Positions 1 to 8,015 of a DNA stretch of 64,000 bases are shown one piece after another. This DNA is from Paenibacillus sp. BK033 (lineage in GTDB: Bacteria; Bacillota; Bacilli; Paenibacillales; Paenibacillaceae), in NCBI RefSeq assembly GCF_004345425.1, contig NZ_SLVP01000004.1, forward strand, positions 248,001 to 312,000, given 5' to 3'. The notes beneath the pieces are model-generated. The model did not search any database. It was not told where the DNA came from and saw only the letters and a program-made list of their open reading frames with translations. Every line of letters begins with the position of its first letter. Within the stretch, counting starts at the first letter, position 1. The translations under genes and the position numbers were made by a program.

Positions 1-416
1 TCACGGGCGAGCAGATGTTCATGAACGGAATGGTGACGGTGAAAGGCAGCTGCGAGACCGAAATCTTTGAAGCAAACGGACGGATGGACATCGAGACGTT
101 AAATGCCAGCCAAATTAAGCTGATGCTCCACGGCAGCAGTCATATCAACGAGATTGGCGGCGAGAGCATTCATATCGGCAAGCAGCCCGGCAAAGGGTTC
201 GCCAAATGGCTGCAGTCCGTTCCGGGGCCATTCGCCAACAAGCTGAGCGCTGAAGTCATTGAAGGCGACAATATCTATCTGGAGTATACGACGGCGGATA
301 TCGTGCGCGGGGGAATCGTCCGAATCGGACCGGGCTGCACCATTGGCAGCGTGGAATATAAGCAAAGCCTTGACGTGCATAGCAGTTCCAGAATCATCAA
401 GCATGTCCAAATATAA
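1..416 (+). CDS. Bactofilin-like polymer-forming protein (C-terminal part, 5' end outside window)
   Basis: The frame is open from the left edge of the window, so the true start lies upstream and only about the last 138 codons are seen. The protein has the beta-helix style of bactofilins (DUF583): short repeating hydrophobic/Gly steps, ending in a block around IEGDNIYLEYTTADIVRG and then IGPGCTIGSVEY. The next gene carries a near-copy of this block, so the two are tandem paralogues, as with the B. subtilis yhbE-yhbF pair. Bactofilins polymerise without nucleotide into membrane-associated filaments that act in shape, motility or envelope scaffolding. The role of this pair is inferred from family only. 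Confidence 0.75.
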   Translation, partial: TGEQMFMNGMVTVKGSCETEIFEANGRMDIETLNASQIKLMLHGSSHINEIGGESIHIGKQPGKGFAKWLQSVPGPFANKLSAEVIEGDNIYLEYTTADIVRGGIVRIGPGCTIGSVEYKQSLDVHSSSRIIKHVQI

Positions 417-436
417 ACGGAAACGGAGGAGATCCG

Positions 437-1174
437 ATGAATCAGCATGTGGCTGGCAAGACTGTCAGAAATTTAAGAATTACCGGCAGCTCCAGCGTTA
501 TGGGCGGCACCTATAATAATGTCAAAATTGTCGGAGAAGGCGCGATCGAGGGAGATACGGCTTGCACCAAGCTCAGCTGCGTAGGGACGCTGGAGGTTGA
601 TGGCACGGTGACGGCCGATACAATCAACATTGTGGGCACTTGCGAGGTGACAGGCGGTCTTCGCGGAGGCGAGCTCAAAACGTCAGGCACGGTCAGCGTC
701 GGCGGGACTACTCAGCTCAAGGAGCTGAATATAGCAGGCACGATAGAATCGAAGAATCATGTCTACAGCGAGCTCATCAAGCTGAGAGGCATGCTGCACA
801 CCCTGGGCGATTGCGAAGCCGAGCAGTTTACGGCACGGGGCATCTTTGAAATCGGCGGTTTGCTGAATGCGGGGAAGCTTCAAGTCCATCTGTACCGGGA
901 CTGCAAGGCACACGAAATCGGAGGCGGTCATATAATGGTTCGCAAAGCCAAGTGGCTGCATCCGCTCAGCTTCTTTTTCAAACCTTCTTCCAGCGCTAGG
1001 TTAACGGTCTCAGTTATGGAAGGAGATCATATCTATTTGGAAAATACGATTGCTGATATAGTAAGAGGGAACAAGGTAGTGATCGGGCCAGGCTGCGAGA
1101 TCGGGCTTGTCGAATTTAAGGAGCATTTCGAGAAAAGAAAAGACGCCGTCGTAAGAGATAACCGAAAAGTTTAG
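437..1174 (+). CDS. Bactofilin-like polymer-forming cytoskeletal protein
   Basis: A 245-residue protein made almost wholly of short beta-helix rungs (for example VGTLEVDGTVTAD and GTCEVTGGLRG), typical of the bactofilin/DUF583 family. No transmembrane segment or signal peptide is seen. The C-terminal block MEGDHIYLENTIADIVRG parallels the preceding gene. It begins 20 nt after that gene stops, with GGAGG about 7 nt before the ATG, so the two are probably co-transcribed. At 245 residues it is longer than a minimal bactofilin (about 100-150) and probably contains two repeat blocks. It presumably co-polymerises with its neighbour as a membrane-associated scaffold; this is inference. Confidence 0.8.
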   Translation: MNQHVAGKTVRNLRITGSSSVMGGTYNNVKIVGEGAIEGDTACTKLSCVGTLEVDGTVTADTINIVGTCEVTGGLRGGELKTSGTVSVGGTTQLKELNIAGTIESKNHVYSELIKLRGMLHTLGDCEAEQFTARGIFEIGGLLNAGKLQVHLYRDCKAHEIGGGHIMVRKAKWLHPLSFFFKPSSSARLTVSVMEGDHIYLENTIADIVRGNKVVIGPGCEIGLVEFKEHFEKRKDAVVRDNRKV

Positions 1175-1202
1175 GCGATTTTGTGATGTTTTGGCAGACC
1201 GA

Positions 1203-1231
1203 TTGACATCGCCTTGGCCTTGCGCTAAAAT
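1203..1231 (+). promoter_or_regulatory. Sigma-A type promoter of the TetR-LTA synthase operon
   Basis: TTGACA at 1203-1208, a 17-nt spacer and TAAAAT at 1226-1231. This is an almost consensus vegetative promoter placed 57 nt before the TetR start codon. Transcription would start near 1238, inside the inverted repeat listed next. Confidence 0.75.
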
Positions 1232-1258
1232 TTCGCTGTGCGATCGTTCAGTGAAATT
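1229..1258 (+). promoter_or_regulatory. Probable TetR operator (inverted repeat over -10 and start site)
   Basis: AATTTCGCTG (1229-1238), 10 nt, then CAGTGAAATT (1249-1258): 10-bp arms with a single mismatch, and a central CGATCG that is itself symmetric. It overlaps the -10 element and the predicted start site of the promoter driving the adjacent TetR gene. Its size and symmetry suit a TetR-family dimer or dimer pair, so autorepression is likely. Confidence 0.65.
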
Positions 1259-1287
1259 CATGCTTACGAAGTAAGGAGGTGGCGACG

Positions 1288-1950
1288 ATGACTCGCAACA
1301 TCCGAAAAGAGCAGGCCGCTGAAACACGAGAAAAAATATTGGAAGCAGCAAAATCATTATTTGCGGAAAAAGGATACCATGGCACCCCGGTACGAGAAAT
1401 TACGAGGAAAATCGGGATGGGAGACGGTATCCTTTATCATTATTTTCCGGGCGGCAAGCGGGAGATTATGGCGGTGCTGCTACGTGAGAGCTTCGAGCAC
1501 CGTAGAGAAGGAATAAAGCAGATTCAACGGGTTGTCGAGGGCCTCGACCTGCGGGACGCGATGATCACCATTAAGCGACGCTTGTACGAACTGTTTACGG
1601 AGGATATGGACTTAACGCGGATTTTGTTTCGGGAGAATGACCTGCTGGGCTTCGAGGAAGCCGAGCAATTAACGGTGCTGATTCGCGAGCAGTGCGCCAT
1701 TTTTGAAAAGTTTCTAAGAGAACGGCACGAGAAAGGCGAGATTCGCGCTCTCGATTTCCGGATAGCGTCGCGACAATTCTTGTCTACGACCTTGCATGCG
1801 ATTATGAGCAAATCGGTTGGGATACAGCTCCTGAACGAACCGGATGTTTATAAACATATGGAAGAGAATGTGGATTTTACAATAGATCTATGGAGAATTC
1901 CTTCAGCTACAGAGAAAAAGCCGAAGGTTCTTTTGTGTGATTCACAATGA
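1288..1950 (+). CDS. TetR/AcrR family transcriptional regulator
   Basis: A 220-residue one-component regulator. Residues about 1-55 form the TetR HTH (REKILEAAKSLFAEKGYHGTPVREITRKIGMGDGILYHYFPGGK), with the usual YHYF recognition region; the rest is an all-helical ligand-binding domain with no recognisable ligand signature. I chose ATG 1288 because AGGAGGT ends 7 nt upstream; an in-frame GTG at 1279 would overlap that ribosome site. It is followed 25 nt later by an LTA synthase, so the regulator probably controls its own promoter and this envelope enzyme. The effector is unknown. Confidence 0.88.
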   Translation: MTRNIRKEQAAETREKILEAAKSLFAEKGYHGTPVREITRKIGMGDGILYHYFPGGKREIMAVLLRESFEHRREGIKQIQRVVEGLDLRDAMITIKRRLYELFTEDMDLTRILFRENDLLGFEEAEQLTVLIREQCAIFEKFLRERHEKGEIRALDFRIASRQFLSTTLHAIMSKSVGIQLLNEPDVYKHMEENVDFTIDLWRIPSATEKKPKVLLCDSQ

Positions 1951-1975
1951 AATACAATGAAAGGTGATGACTAGG

Positions 1976-3832
1976 GTGTCTTTAATAACCAGATTTTTAA
2001 ATAGAAGATTCTATTATTTCGTTATTATCCTGCTGATTAAAAGTATCGTAGCCCGCGATGTCGTCTTCGGCAACGGTTTTTCGTGGCTGACGATTATGAC
2101 GGAGATTCCCTTCTTTGTCGCGGTATTCTGTCTGATTGAGTTTTTTGCAGGCAAGCGCAAGATGCTTTATTACATGATCGTCAATTTGCTGTTTACGGCC
2201 TTATACTTCGCCATACTGATGTATTACAAGTACTACGGCATTATCGTCAATACGGATGCGTTAAGCCAAGCCAACAAAATGGCCGAGGTAGGGGAAAGTA
2301 CCTACTCGCTGATGGATCCTTATTATTTGCTTATTTTCGTTGACATTATCGTGATTTCGGTTGTCCTCATTCTGCCAAGGTTCAGGAAAGCCCGCCAGGA
2401 AGCCCAGCTGCGTCCGGTGAGAAGCAAAGCGTGGATGGCGGTATTCGCCTTGTCCGTTGTCGTTTGCCTGGTGAACGTATGGCCGAACCGCGCGAGCATG
2501 AACGAGAACAAGCAAGCCGAAGAGATGGGCCTTCTCGATTACGAAGTATACAACATCATCGATAAAATGATGGAGAAAGAGCCGATTACGCCGATCGACC
2601 AAATTACGCAAGCGAAAATCGATGAGCTTAAAGGCATTACCGTGCAGGCATCGCCGAAATACTTTGGTGCCGCGAAAGGCAAAAACGTCATTATTCTTCA
2701 AATGGAATCGTACCAGGACTTCCTGATCGGCCTCAAAGTTGGCGGCGTGGAAATTACGCCGAACATGAACAAGCTGGTTCAGGAAGCTACGCACTACAAA
2801 AACTTCTATACGATGGTCGGCCAAGGCACAACCTCGGACGCAGAGTATGTGGTGAATACATCGCTGTACGTACCTAAGCATAAAGCAGCGACAGACGTAA
2901 ACGTCGACAAAGCGCTGCCAAGCTTGCCGAAGCTGATGAAAGAGAACGGTTATTATACCGCAACGTTCCATACGAACGCGGTTGAGTTCTGGAACCGTAC
3001 GGAGCTGTACTCGGCTCTTGGCTGGGATAAATATTACGATCAAGCCTTCTATGGCGACGAAGACCATGTAGCCTTCGGCGCATCGGACGAAGTTTTATAT
3101 TCGAAGACTCTTCCTGAGCTTGTGAAGCTGGATCAGGCGGATAAGCCGTTCTATGCGCAAGTGATCTCGATGAGCGCGCATCATCCTTACAACATTCCGA
3201 CTTCGAAGTACCGGATCGAGCTTCCTGCGGAATTCAAGGATGACAGCCTTGTAACCCGTTATCTGAAAGCTCAAAACTACGCCGACTATGCGCTTGGCCA
3301 GTTTATCGACGGCCTGAAATCGAGCGGCCTGTGGGATGACAGCATTGTCCTCATGTACGGCGACCACCAAGGTCTGCCGCTGTACTCGCTGGACGATAAC
3401 GAAAAAGCGCTGATGAAGGAAATGCTTGGCACGGATTACGGCCATACCGAAATGTTCAACATCCCTCTTATTATGCACGTTCCGGGCGTAACTCAACCGT
3501 CCGAAGTGGATAAAGTGGGAGGTCAGATTGATATTCTGCCAACCGTTGCGAACCTGGTAGGCGCGTCGCTGTCGAATCAGATTCACTTTGGCGAAGACCT
3601 TCTGAACCAAAGCTCGGAGTTGATTCCAATGCGTCACTTCCTGCCTAGCGGCTCGGTTATCGACAACGAGAACCTGTTTGTGCCGGGTATCGAATACAAA
3701 GACGGCACGAACCACAAAGTGGTCGACGGCACGGAAACGACGGAAGGCGGCGTAACCGAAGACGAGTACAACAGAGCGCTTGAGCTTCTGCATTTGTCGG
3801 ACAGCTACGTACAGCAGCTTCCTCATAAGTAG
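1976..3832 (+). CDS. Lipoteichoic acid synthase family protein (LtaS-type sulfatase fold)
   Basis: A 618-residue membrane enzyme. The first 200 or so residues hold about five transmembrane helices, followed by an extracellular sulfatase-like domain. Residues matching the catalytic/Mn2+ set of S. aureus LtaS are visible: E244 in QMESYQDF, the nucleophile T286 in GTTSDAE, and D463-H464 in YGDHQG. Family members polymerise or prime glycerol phosphate from phosphatidylglycerol on the outer membrane face; primase and synthase paralogues cannot be separated from sequence alone. GTG 1976 was chosen because AAAGGTGA lies 8 nt upstream; in-frame GTG 1964 and ATG 1967 overlap that site. Cotranscribed with the TetR regulator and ended by a strong terminator. 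Confidence 0.9.
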   Translation: MSLITRFLNRRFYYFVIILLIKSIVARDVVFGNGFSWLTIMTEIPFFVAVFCLIEFFAGKRKMLYYMIVNLLFTALYFAILMYYKYYGIIVNTDALSQANKMAEVGESTYSLMDPYYLLIFVDIIVISVVLILPRFRKARQEAQLRPVRSKAWMAVFALSVVVCLVNVWPNRASMNENKQAEEMGLLDYEVYNIIDKMMEKEPITPIDQITQAKIDELKGITVQASPKYFGAAKGKNVIILQMESYQDFLIGLKVGGVEITPNMNKLVQEATHYKNFYTMVGQGTTSDAEYVVNTSLYVPKHKAATDVNVDKALPSLPKLMKENGYYTATFHTNAVEFWNRTELYSALGWDKYYDQAFYGDEDHVAFGASDEVLYSKTLPELVKLDQADKPFYAQVISMSAHHPYNIPTSKYRIELPAEFKDDSLVTRYLKAQNYADYALGQFIDGLKSSGLWDDSIVLMYGDHQGLPLYSLDDNEKALMKEMLGTDYGHTEMFNIPLIMHVPGVTQPSEVDKVGGQIDILPTVANLVGASLSNQIHFGEDLLNQSSELIPMRHFLPSGSVIDNENLFVPGIEYKDGTNHKVVDGTETTEGGVTEDEYNRALELLHLSDSYVQQLPHK

Positions 3833-3850
3833 AATTTAACGACCAAAGGC

Positions 3851-3893
3851 AAAGGCCCCCTTAGGATAAGGGGGCCTTTGTTTGTTCTTTTTT
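3851..3893 (+). terminator. Rho-independent terminator of the LTA synthase operon
   Basis: AAAGGCCCCCTTA pairs with TAAGGGGGCCTTT around a 3-nt loop, followed by TGTTTGTTCTTTTTT. A strong GC stem with a U-rich tail 18 nt after the stop codon. Confidence 0.9.
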
Positions 3894-4112
3894 GCTGTAA
3901 CGCCAAGTTGAGAACAGCTGAATGGCGGCCGCGAAGAAGAAAGGAAGGATATGCTCGCCCTCATCGATCAGGCGTCCAAAGGCACCGGGCCATAGAATGG
4001 CGCCTAACCGGATAAGGAAAGACGCAAGCCACGAGGACCAGGAGCGCTGCTTCCTGGCAGGCTGGGCGTTTATTACCGCATACCGTGTGCCTCGCGTGCC
4101 AAGGTTGAACAT
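3861..4112 (-). CDS. Doubtful small hydrophobic protein
   Basis: An 83-codon frame antisense to no known gene, with a hydrophobic segment near residues 28-45 (WLASFLIRLGAILWPGAFG) and another at 53-66. It has no convincing ribosome site in front of its ATG, and its last codons lie inside the terminator stem of the LTA synthase. I do not recognise the family. It may be a small membrane protein reading into a shared terminator, or a chance frame next to the truncated WYL gene. Confidence 0.25.
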   Translation of the reverse strand: MFNLGTRGTRYAVINAQPARKQRSWSSWLASFLIRLGAILWPGAFGRLIDEGEHILPFFFAAAIQLFSTWRYSKKEQTKAPLS

Positions 4113-4114
4113 AG

Positions 4115-4735
4115 GAGCGTACGATTTACCGCGACATGGATGCCCTCAGCTTGTCGGGCATTCCGGTTTACGCGGATCCCGGTGCCGGTGGCGGATTTTC
4201 GCTCCCGCCTAATTACAAAAGCCCGATTGGCGGCTTAACGACGCCAGAAATTCAGGCCTTGTTCCTGTATGCGGCGGAGGGATCGTTGGATCAGCTGGGA
4301 ATAGGCTCCGCGCTTCGTTCCGCGCTGCTCAAGCTGATGCAGGCGCTGCCGGAGCAAAGCCGCAAGGATGCCTATTGGATTCAGCAGCGGATTCATATCG
4401 ACCCTGATTCCTGGCAGCAGGAAGAGAAGGCTTTGCCGCATTTTGCAGCGGTTCAAGATTCGATTATGAAGCTTTGCGAGGTCCAGATCAGCTACAGGAA
4501 CCGTGCCGGCTTGGAGAAAAGCCTGATTGTAAAGCCTTACGGTCTTGTAGCCAAAGCCGGCATATGGTTTCTCGTTGGAGAAGGCGATCAAGGGGCGCAG
4601 GCCTACCGGTTATCCCGCATTCAGGACGTAAAGGTTACAGAAGGAAAGTTCGAGCGGCCCGAGAGCTTTGACCTGCAGGCTTTTTGGAAAGAGTGGGTGA
4701 TTCGTTACGAGGCAAGAAACATCACGAATAGCTGA
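4115..4735 (+). pseudogene. WYL-domain regulator remnant, truncated at both ends
   Basis: The frame opens directly after a TAG at 4112 with ERTIYRDMDALSLSGIPVYADPGAGGGF, which is the middle of the winged-helix domain of YafY/WYL regulators (usual context SxRTIxRDxxxL..G.P). The first 30 or so residues, including the first HTH helices, are missing and the sequence upstream is unrelated. The WYL core follows (VQISYRNRAGLEKSLIVKPYGLVAKAGIWFLVG, then YRLSRI), but the frame stops soon after FWKEW, before the usual WCX extension. An ATG at 4136 could still give a 199-residue product lacking DNA-binding helices. Full-length family members have about 300 residues. I call it a decayed gene. Confidence 0.7.
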
Positions 4736-4849
4736 ATGCAGCTGCTTCTGCATCAAATCGTGATAGGGGCGGGTCTTGCGGGACTGGCAGGTGCAGCGGA
4801 AATTGCGAATGCCGGGAAAAAGGCTGCCCCGTTAGCCATTGGCTTTTGA
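4736..4849 (+). pseudogene. Remnant of an FAD-dependent oxidoreductase (N-terminal dinucleotide fold only)
   Basis: The ATG follows the WYL stop codon immediately (TGA ATG). The 37-codon frame encodes IVIGAGLAGLAGAAEIANAGKKA, which has the GxGxxG FAD-binding beta-alpha turn and continuing helix of the FAD-binding dehydrogenase family, where the motif is typically followed by a strand with an acidic residue and several hundred more residues. Here homology ends at about 4825 and the frame runs into the terminator shared with the siderophore operon. Only the first 30 or so codons of a roughly 500-codon gene survive, so it cannot be functional. Confidence 0.65.
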
Positions 4850-4861
4850 GGCAGCCTTTTA
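4817..4861. terminator. Bidirectional terminator
   Basis: AAAAAGGCTGCC (4817-4828) pairs with GGCAGCCTTTT (4850-4860). U-runs are present in both directions. It ends the minus-strand siderophore transporter operon and caps the oxidoreductase remnant on the plus strand. Confidence 0.8.
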
Positions 4862-4869
4862 CTACTTAA

Positions 4870-5877
4870 TCATTTCTTCAGAAGCAGGAACAAGAAATAC
4901 GGCGCTCCGATCAGCGATACAACGATGCCGGCCGGCAATCCGCCCGCAATGTCGATTTGGCGGCCAATCGTATCGGCCAGAACCAGCAGCCATCCGCCAA
5001 ACAGGATGGAGATCGGAATAAACAATTGATTACGCGGACCTACCAGAGCTTTTGCGATATGCGGAGCAAGCAGACCGATGAAAGCGATCCCGCCTGTGAC
5101 GGATACGGCGGATGCCGCAAGCGCAACAGCGGAGAAGAGCAGCACCAGGCGCTCTTTGGTCAGCGAGATGCCAACCCCAACCGCAACGGGTTCGTTTAAC
5201 GCCAGAATGTTAAGGCGGTTTGCCTTGTATAGCGTAAACGGAATAAAGATGGCGAGCCATGGCCACATAGCGTTAATAAATACCCAATCCGTTCCCCAAA
5301 TGCCGCCGGCGATCCACTTGGCGATAAAATCCACCTTCTGGCGGTCAGCGGAGGATATGAGCACGATCATGACACCGCTAAGCGCCATCTGGAAGCCGAT
5401 ACCCGTCAACACCATGCTGACCGGTTGGATGCCGACATGCTTTTTCCAGGAGAAAAGAGCAATAAGGACCGCGGTTGCCAGACCGCCGATAAACGCAACA
5501 ACCGGCAGGGCGTACACGAACGGACCGGCTTCCGTCGGGAAGAACAGGAAGAAGACCGTGATGGCAACGCCAGCCCCCGAGTTGATGCCAACAATGCCGG
5601 GATCGGCCAGATCATTGCGGGAAACTCCTTGCAGAATGGAACCGGACAAAGCAAGCGCCATGCCCGCGAGCAAAGTAATGATGACACGCGGCATTCGTAT
5701 GTCGAACAGGATAAAGTTTTCTTTTTTCGTGCCATCCCCGAAGATTACGGGAATCAGCCTTTTAAAGGTTAAAGTGGAGTAACCCAGACTAAGGCTGACA
5801 ATAACGGTCGCCACAATAAGCAGAAGCAGGATCCCGAGAATGATGCGTTGTTTTCGAACCATATGCGATAAAATCAT
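4870..5877 (-). CDS. Iron-siderophore ABC transporter permease (FecCD family), second subunit
   Basis: A 335-residue integral membrane protein of the FecCD/BtuC family, with a run of hydrophobic helices and the family landmarks RMPRVIITLLAGMALALSGSILQGVSRNDLADPGIVGINSGAG and GFIGLLAPHIAK-type loop (here IAFIGLLAPHIAKALVG), which contacts the ATPase. Its start overlaps the stop of the upstream permease by 4 nt (ATGA), indicating translational coupling. It forms the heterodimeric channel for ferric-siderophore uptake with that gene. Last gene of a Fur-boxed three-gene operon that lacks an ATPase gene. Confidence 0.9.
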   Translation of the reverse strand: MILSHMVRKQRIILGILLLLIVATVIVSLSLGYSTLTFKRLIPVIFGDGTKKENFILFDIRMPRVIITLLAGMALALSGSILQGVSRNDLADPGIVGINSGAGVAITVFFLFFPTEAGPFVYALPVVAFIGGLATAVLIALFSWKKHVGIQPVSMVLTGIGFQMALSGVMIVLISSADRQKVDFIAKWIAGGIWGTDWVFINAMWPWLAIFIPFTLYKANRLNILALNEPVAVGVGISLTKERLVLLFSAVALAASAVSVTGGIAFIGLLAPHIAKALVGPRNQLFIPISILFGGWLLVLADTIGRQIDIAGGLPAGIVVSLIGAPYFLFLLLKK

Positions 5878-6887
5878 TTCAGCGCTTTGCCTCCTCTTCT
5901 AACGATGATAAGGAAGAAGGGCAGACCCACAACCGCAATAACGGCCGCTACAGGGGTTTCGTACGGCGCATTGATGGTCCGGCCGATCAGATCCGCAAGG
6001 AGCATAAAGGAAGCACCCGCGAAAACGGACATCGGAATGGAATAGCGATAATCCTGGCCGACAATAGCCCGCACGATATGCGGGATCATCAGGCCAAGGA
6101 AAGCCAGATTGCCGACTAGCGCGACGGAAGCGCCCGCGAGCAGAATCGTAACGGTGAACAGGATGCCTTTGATCAGACCGGTTTTTTGCCCGAGACTGGT
6201 CGCCACGTCTTCGCTAAGACTAAGAATGGTGAGCTGCTTCGACATGGCAATGGCAATAAGAATGCCGGCTGCGATGACCGGAACAATCGTCTGAAGCTGC
6301 CCCCAGGACGTTCCGATCAGACCGCCGGCCGTCCACATGTTGACGTCCTTGGATACCTTGAAGGTGAGGCCGATGCCTTCGGCAACGGCGTACAGAAACG
6401 TAGAAACGGCGGCACCCGCGAGTACGATCCGGATAGGGGAGAAGCCGCCCCGTTTTGCCGCGCCGATCCCGATAACGAGAATGGAGCCTAGGGCGGCACC
6501 GACAAAGCAGGCAATCATAATGCCGAAATAATTGATTTGAGGGAACAGCGCAACCGTTGCGGCAAGGGCGGCGTTCGCGCCGGCCGATAAGCCAAGAAGC
6601 CCCGGGTCTGCCAGAGCATTCCGGGTCACGCCCTGCATAATGGCGCCGGATACGGCTAGCGCCGCACCAACAAAGATTGCCGCGATCTCGCGCGGCAGCC
6701 TGATTTCACGCAAAAGCGTCACTTTCTCGCTGGTATCGTGAGGTGACGTCAGCGCGAGCCACGTATCATGGACCGTGGTGTCGGCAGCGCCGAACACCAT
6801 GGCCAAGAAGAAGATTGCGACAAAGAAAACGATCCCGGCAAAAAGTTTGAGTGCAAATGGAATTGGGCGTCTCGTTTCCTGCGTCAT
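5874..6887 (-). CDS. Iron-siderophore ABC transporter permease (FecCD family), first subunit
   Basis: A 337-residue FecCD-family permease, about ten predicted helices. Family landmarks: REIRLPREIAAIFVGAALAVSGAIMQGVTRNALADPGLLGLSAGAN and LAFLGLMIPHIVRAIVG. It starts 4 nt after the lipoprotein gene stops and overlaps the next permease by 4 nt, so the three form one operon. The order binding protein-permease-permease resembles feu/fhu-type systems; the ATPase is presumably a shared FhuC/YusV-like protein encoded elsewhere (inference). Confidence 0.9.
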   Translation of the reverse strand: MTQETRRPIPFALKLFAGIVFFVAIFFLAMVFGAADTTVHDTWLALTSPHDTSEKVTLLREIRLPREIAAIFVGAALAVSGAIMQGVTRNALADPGLLGLSAGANAALAATVALFPQINYFGIMIACFVGAALGSILVIGIGAAKRGGFSPIRIVLAGAAVSTFLYAVAEGIGLTFKVSKDVNMWTAGGLIGTSWGQLQTIVPVIAAGILIAIAMSKQLTILSLSEDVATSLGQKTGLIKGILFTVTILLAGASVALVGNLAFLGLMIPHIVRAIVGQDYRYSIPMSVFAGASFMLLADLIGRTINAPYETPVAAVIAVVGLPFFLIIVRRGGKALK

Positions 6888-6891
6888 CGGC

Positions 6892-7869
6892 TTAATTCCC
6901 CAGGAACTGCTCTTTGAAGAAGTTCAGCTGATAGTCAAGCGTATACGCATCATTGAAGTAGAAGCCTCTAGCGTCTGCCGTGATGACATGATTGTTTTTT
7001 ACAGCAGGGATGTTCTTGTAAGTTTCGGTTTCCGTAATGGAGCCTGCAGTATCTTTAGTTTGGCTGAAGACGATGTAGTCGCCCGCGTATTGGGGAAGAA
7101 CCTCCAGGGATAAAGCGTACCAGCCGTCCTTCGAGGTCATTTCTTTTACTTTCTCGGGCATCTTCAGGCCCATCGCCTGGTACAGAATTTCGGTGCCGCG
7201 GCCCCAGGCATCTCCGAACATATACAATTCCTTGTCGTAGTTCTCAATGACCGTAACCGTGGAGTCTTCTCCGATTTTCGCTTTAATATCTTTGCCGATT
7301 TGAGTGGCGCGTGCTTTGAAGTCTTCGACCCAAGCCGTTGCTTCTTTTTCCTTGTTAACGGCTTTGCCGACTTCGATATGCTGCTGCAGGTAATCGACTT
7401 TGTTGTAGGTGAAAATAACGGTTGGAGCGATTTCCTTCAGCTTATCGACATTTTTTGTCGTTTCGGTACCAATGATCAGATCCGGCTCCAGCTCGAGAAT
7501 TTTCTCGACATCCTCTTCGGATACTTCGGTAACATCCTTCAGCTGCTCAGTGAAATTGGGATTGTCTTTCGCCCAGGAGGTAACGCCAACGGGAGTAAGG
7601 CCAAGGGATATCAGGCTGCCTGTGTAAGAAGAAAGATCAACAATGCGCTTCGGATTAGCAGGCACTTCCATAGGGCCGCTCTCCGACTGAAAGGTAATCG
7701 TGCCTGTCGCTTCGGAAGTCGTGTCCGCCGATGGGGAGGCATTCGCTGCCCCGGCATTATTTGAGGCGGTGGCGTTTGCCGCTCCGGCATTATTGCCCGA
7801 GTTGTTGCTGCCGCATGCGCTCAGAATGATAACGAAGAGCATCATGAGGGAAATAAGTGCTTTTTTCAT
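6892..7869 (-). CDS. Siderophore-binding lipoprotein of ABC transporter
   Basis: A 325-residue periplasmic-binding-protein-like lipoprotein. A signal peptide with lipobox LSAC (Cys19) is followed by a low-complexity Asn/Ala/Gly/Ser linker to about residue 60, then the FhuD/FeuA-type helical-backbone fold: PKRIVDLSSYTGSLISLGLTPVGV and EPDLIIG. The PKRIV..SSYTG..L.LG..PVGV stretch resembles hydroxamate-siderophore binders more than catecholate ones, but substrate is not proven. First gene of the Fur-controlled operon, with AAGGAG 10 nt before the ATG. It delivers ferric siderophore to the two permeases downstream. Confidence 0.9.
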   Translation of the reverse strand: MKKALISLMMLFVIILSACGSNNSGNNAGAANATASNNAGAANASPSADTTSEATGTITFQSESGPMEVPANPKRIVDLSSYTGSLISLGLTPVGVTSWAKDNPNFTEQLKDVTEVSEEDVEKILELEPDLIIGTETTKNVDKLKEIAPTVIFTYNKVDYLQQHIEVGKAVNKEKEATAWVEDFKARATQIGKDIKAKIGEDSTVTVIENYDKELYMFGDAWGRGTEILYQAMGLKMPEKVKEMTSKDGWYALSLEVLPQYAGDYIVFSQTKDTAGSITETETYKNIPAVKNNHVITADARGFYFNDAYTLDYQLNFFKEQFLGN

Positions 7870-7946
7870 GGTTGGGTAAACTCCTTATATATGGATTGGA
7901 ACACATAAACAACGAGGGCAATATACTAATTTCAACGCTCATCAAG

Positions 7947-7961
7947 TGATAATGATTATCA
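7947..7961 (-). promoter_or_regulatory. Fur box of the siderophore operon
   Basis: TGATAATGATTATCA, a perfect 7-1-7 Fur inverted repeat, extended by one more matching base pair on each side (GTGATAATGATTATCAC). It lies about 20 nt downstream of the predicted -10, where bound Fur-Fe would block transcription. Confidence 0.9.
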
Positions 7962-7981
7962 CTATCTGTGCCATTTACTAA

Positions 7982-8008
7982 ATTATAGGGATTTGATCCG
8001 ATTGTCAA
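7982..8008 (-). promoter_or_regulatory. Predicted promoter of the siderophore operon
   Basis: On the minus strand TTGACA (8008-8003) precedes TATAAT (7987-7982) with a 15-nt spacer; TAATTT two bases further gives 17 nt. Both hexamers are strong, and the Fur box sits just downstream. Confidence 0.55.
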
Positions 8009-8015
8009 CCGCTTA

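Noticed and set aside
3922-4212. Plus-strand ORF of 96 codons between LTA synthase and the WYL remnant
   Set aside because: Arg/Pro-rich composition typical of a wrong frame, no ribosome site, and overlaps the WYL core in another frame.
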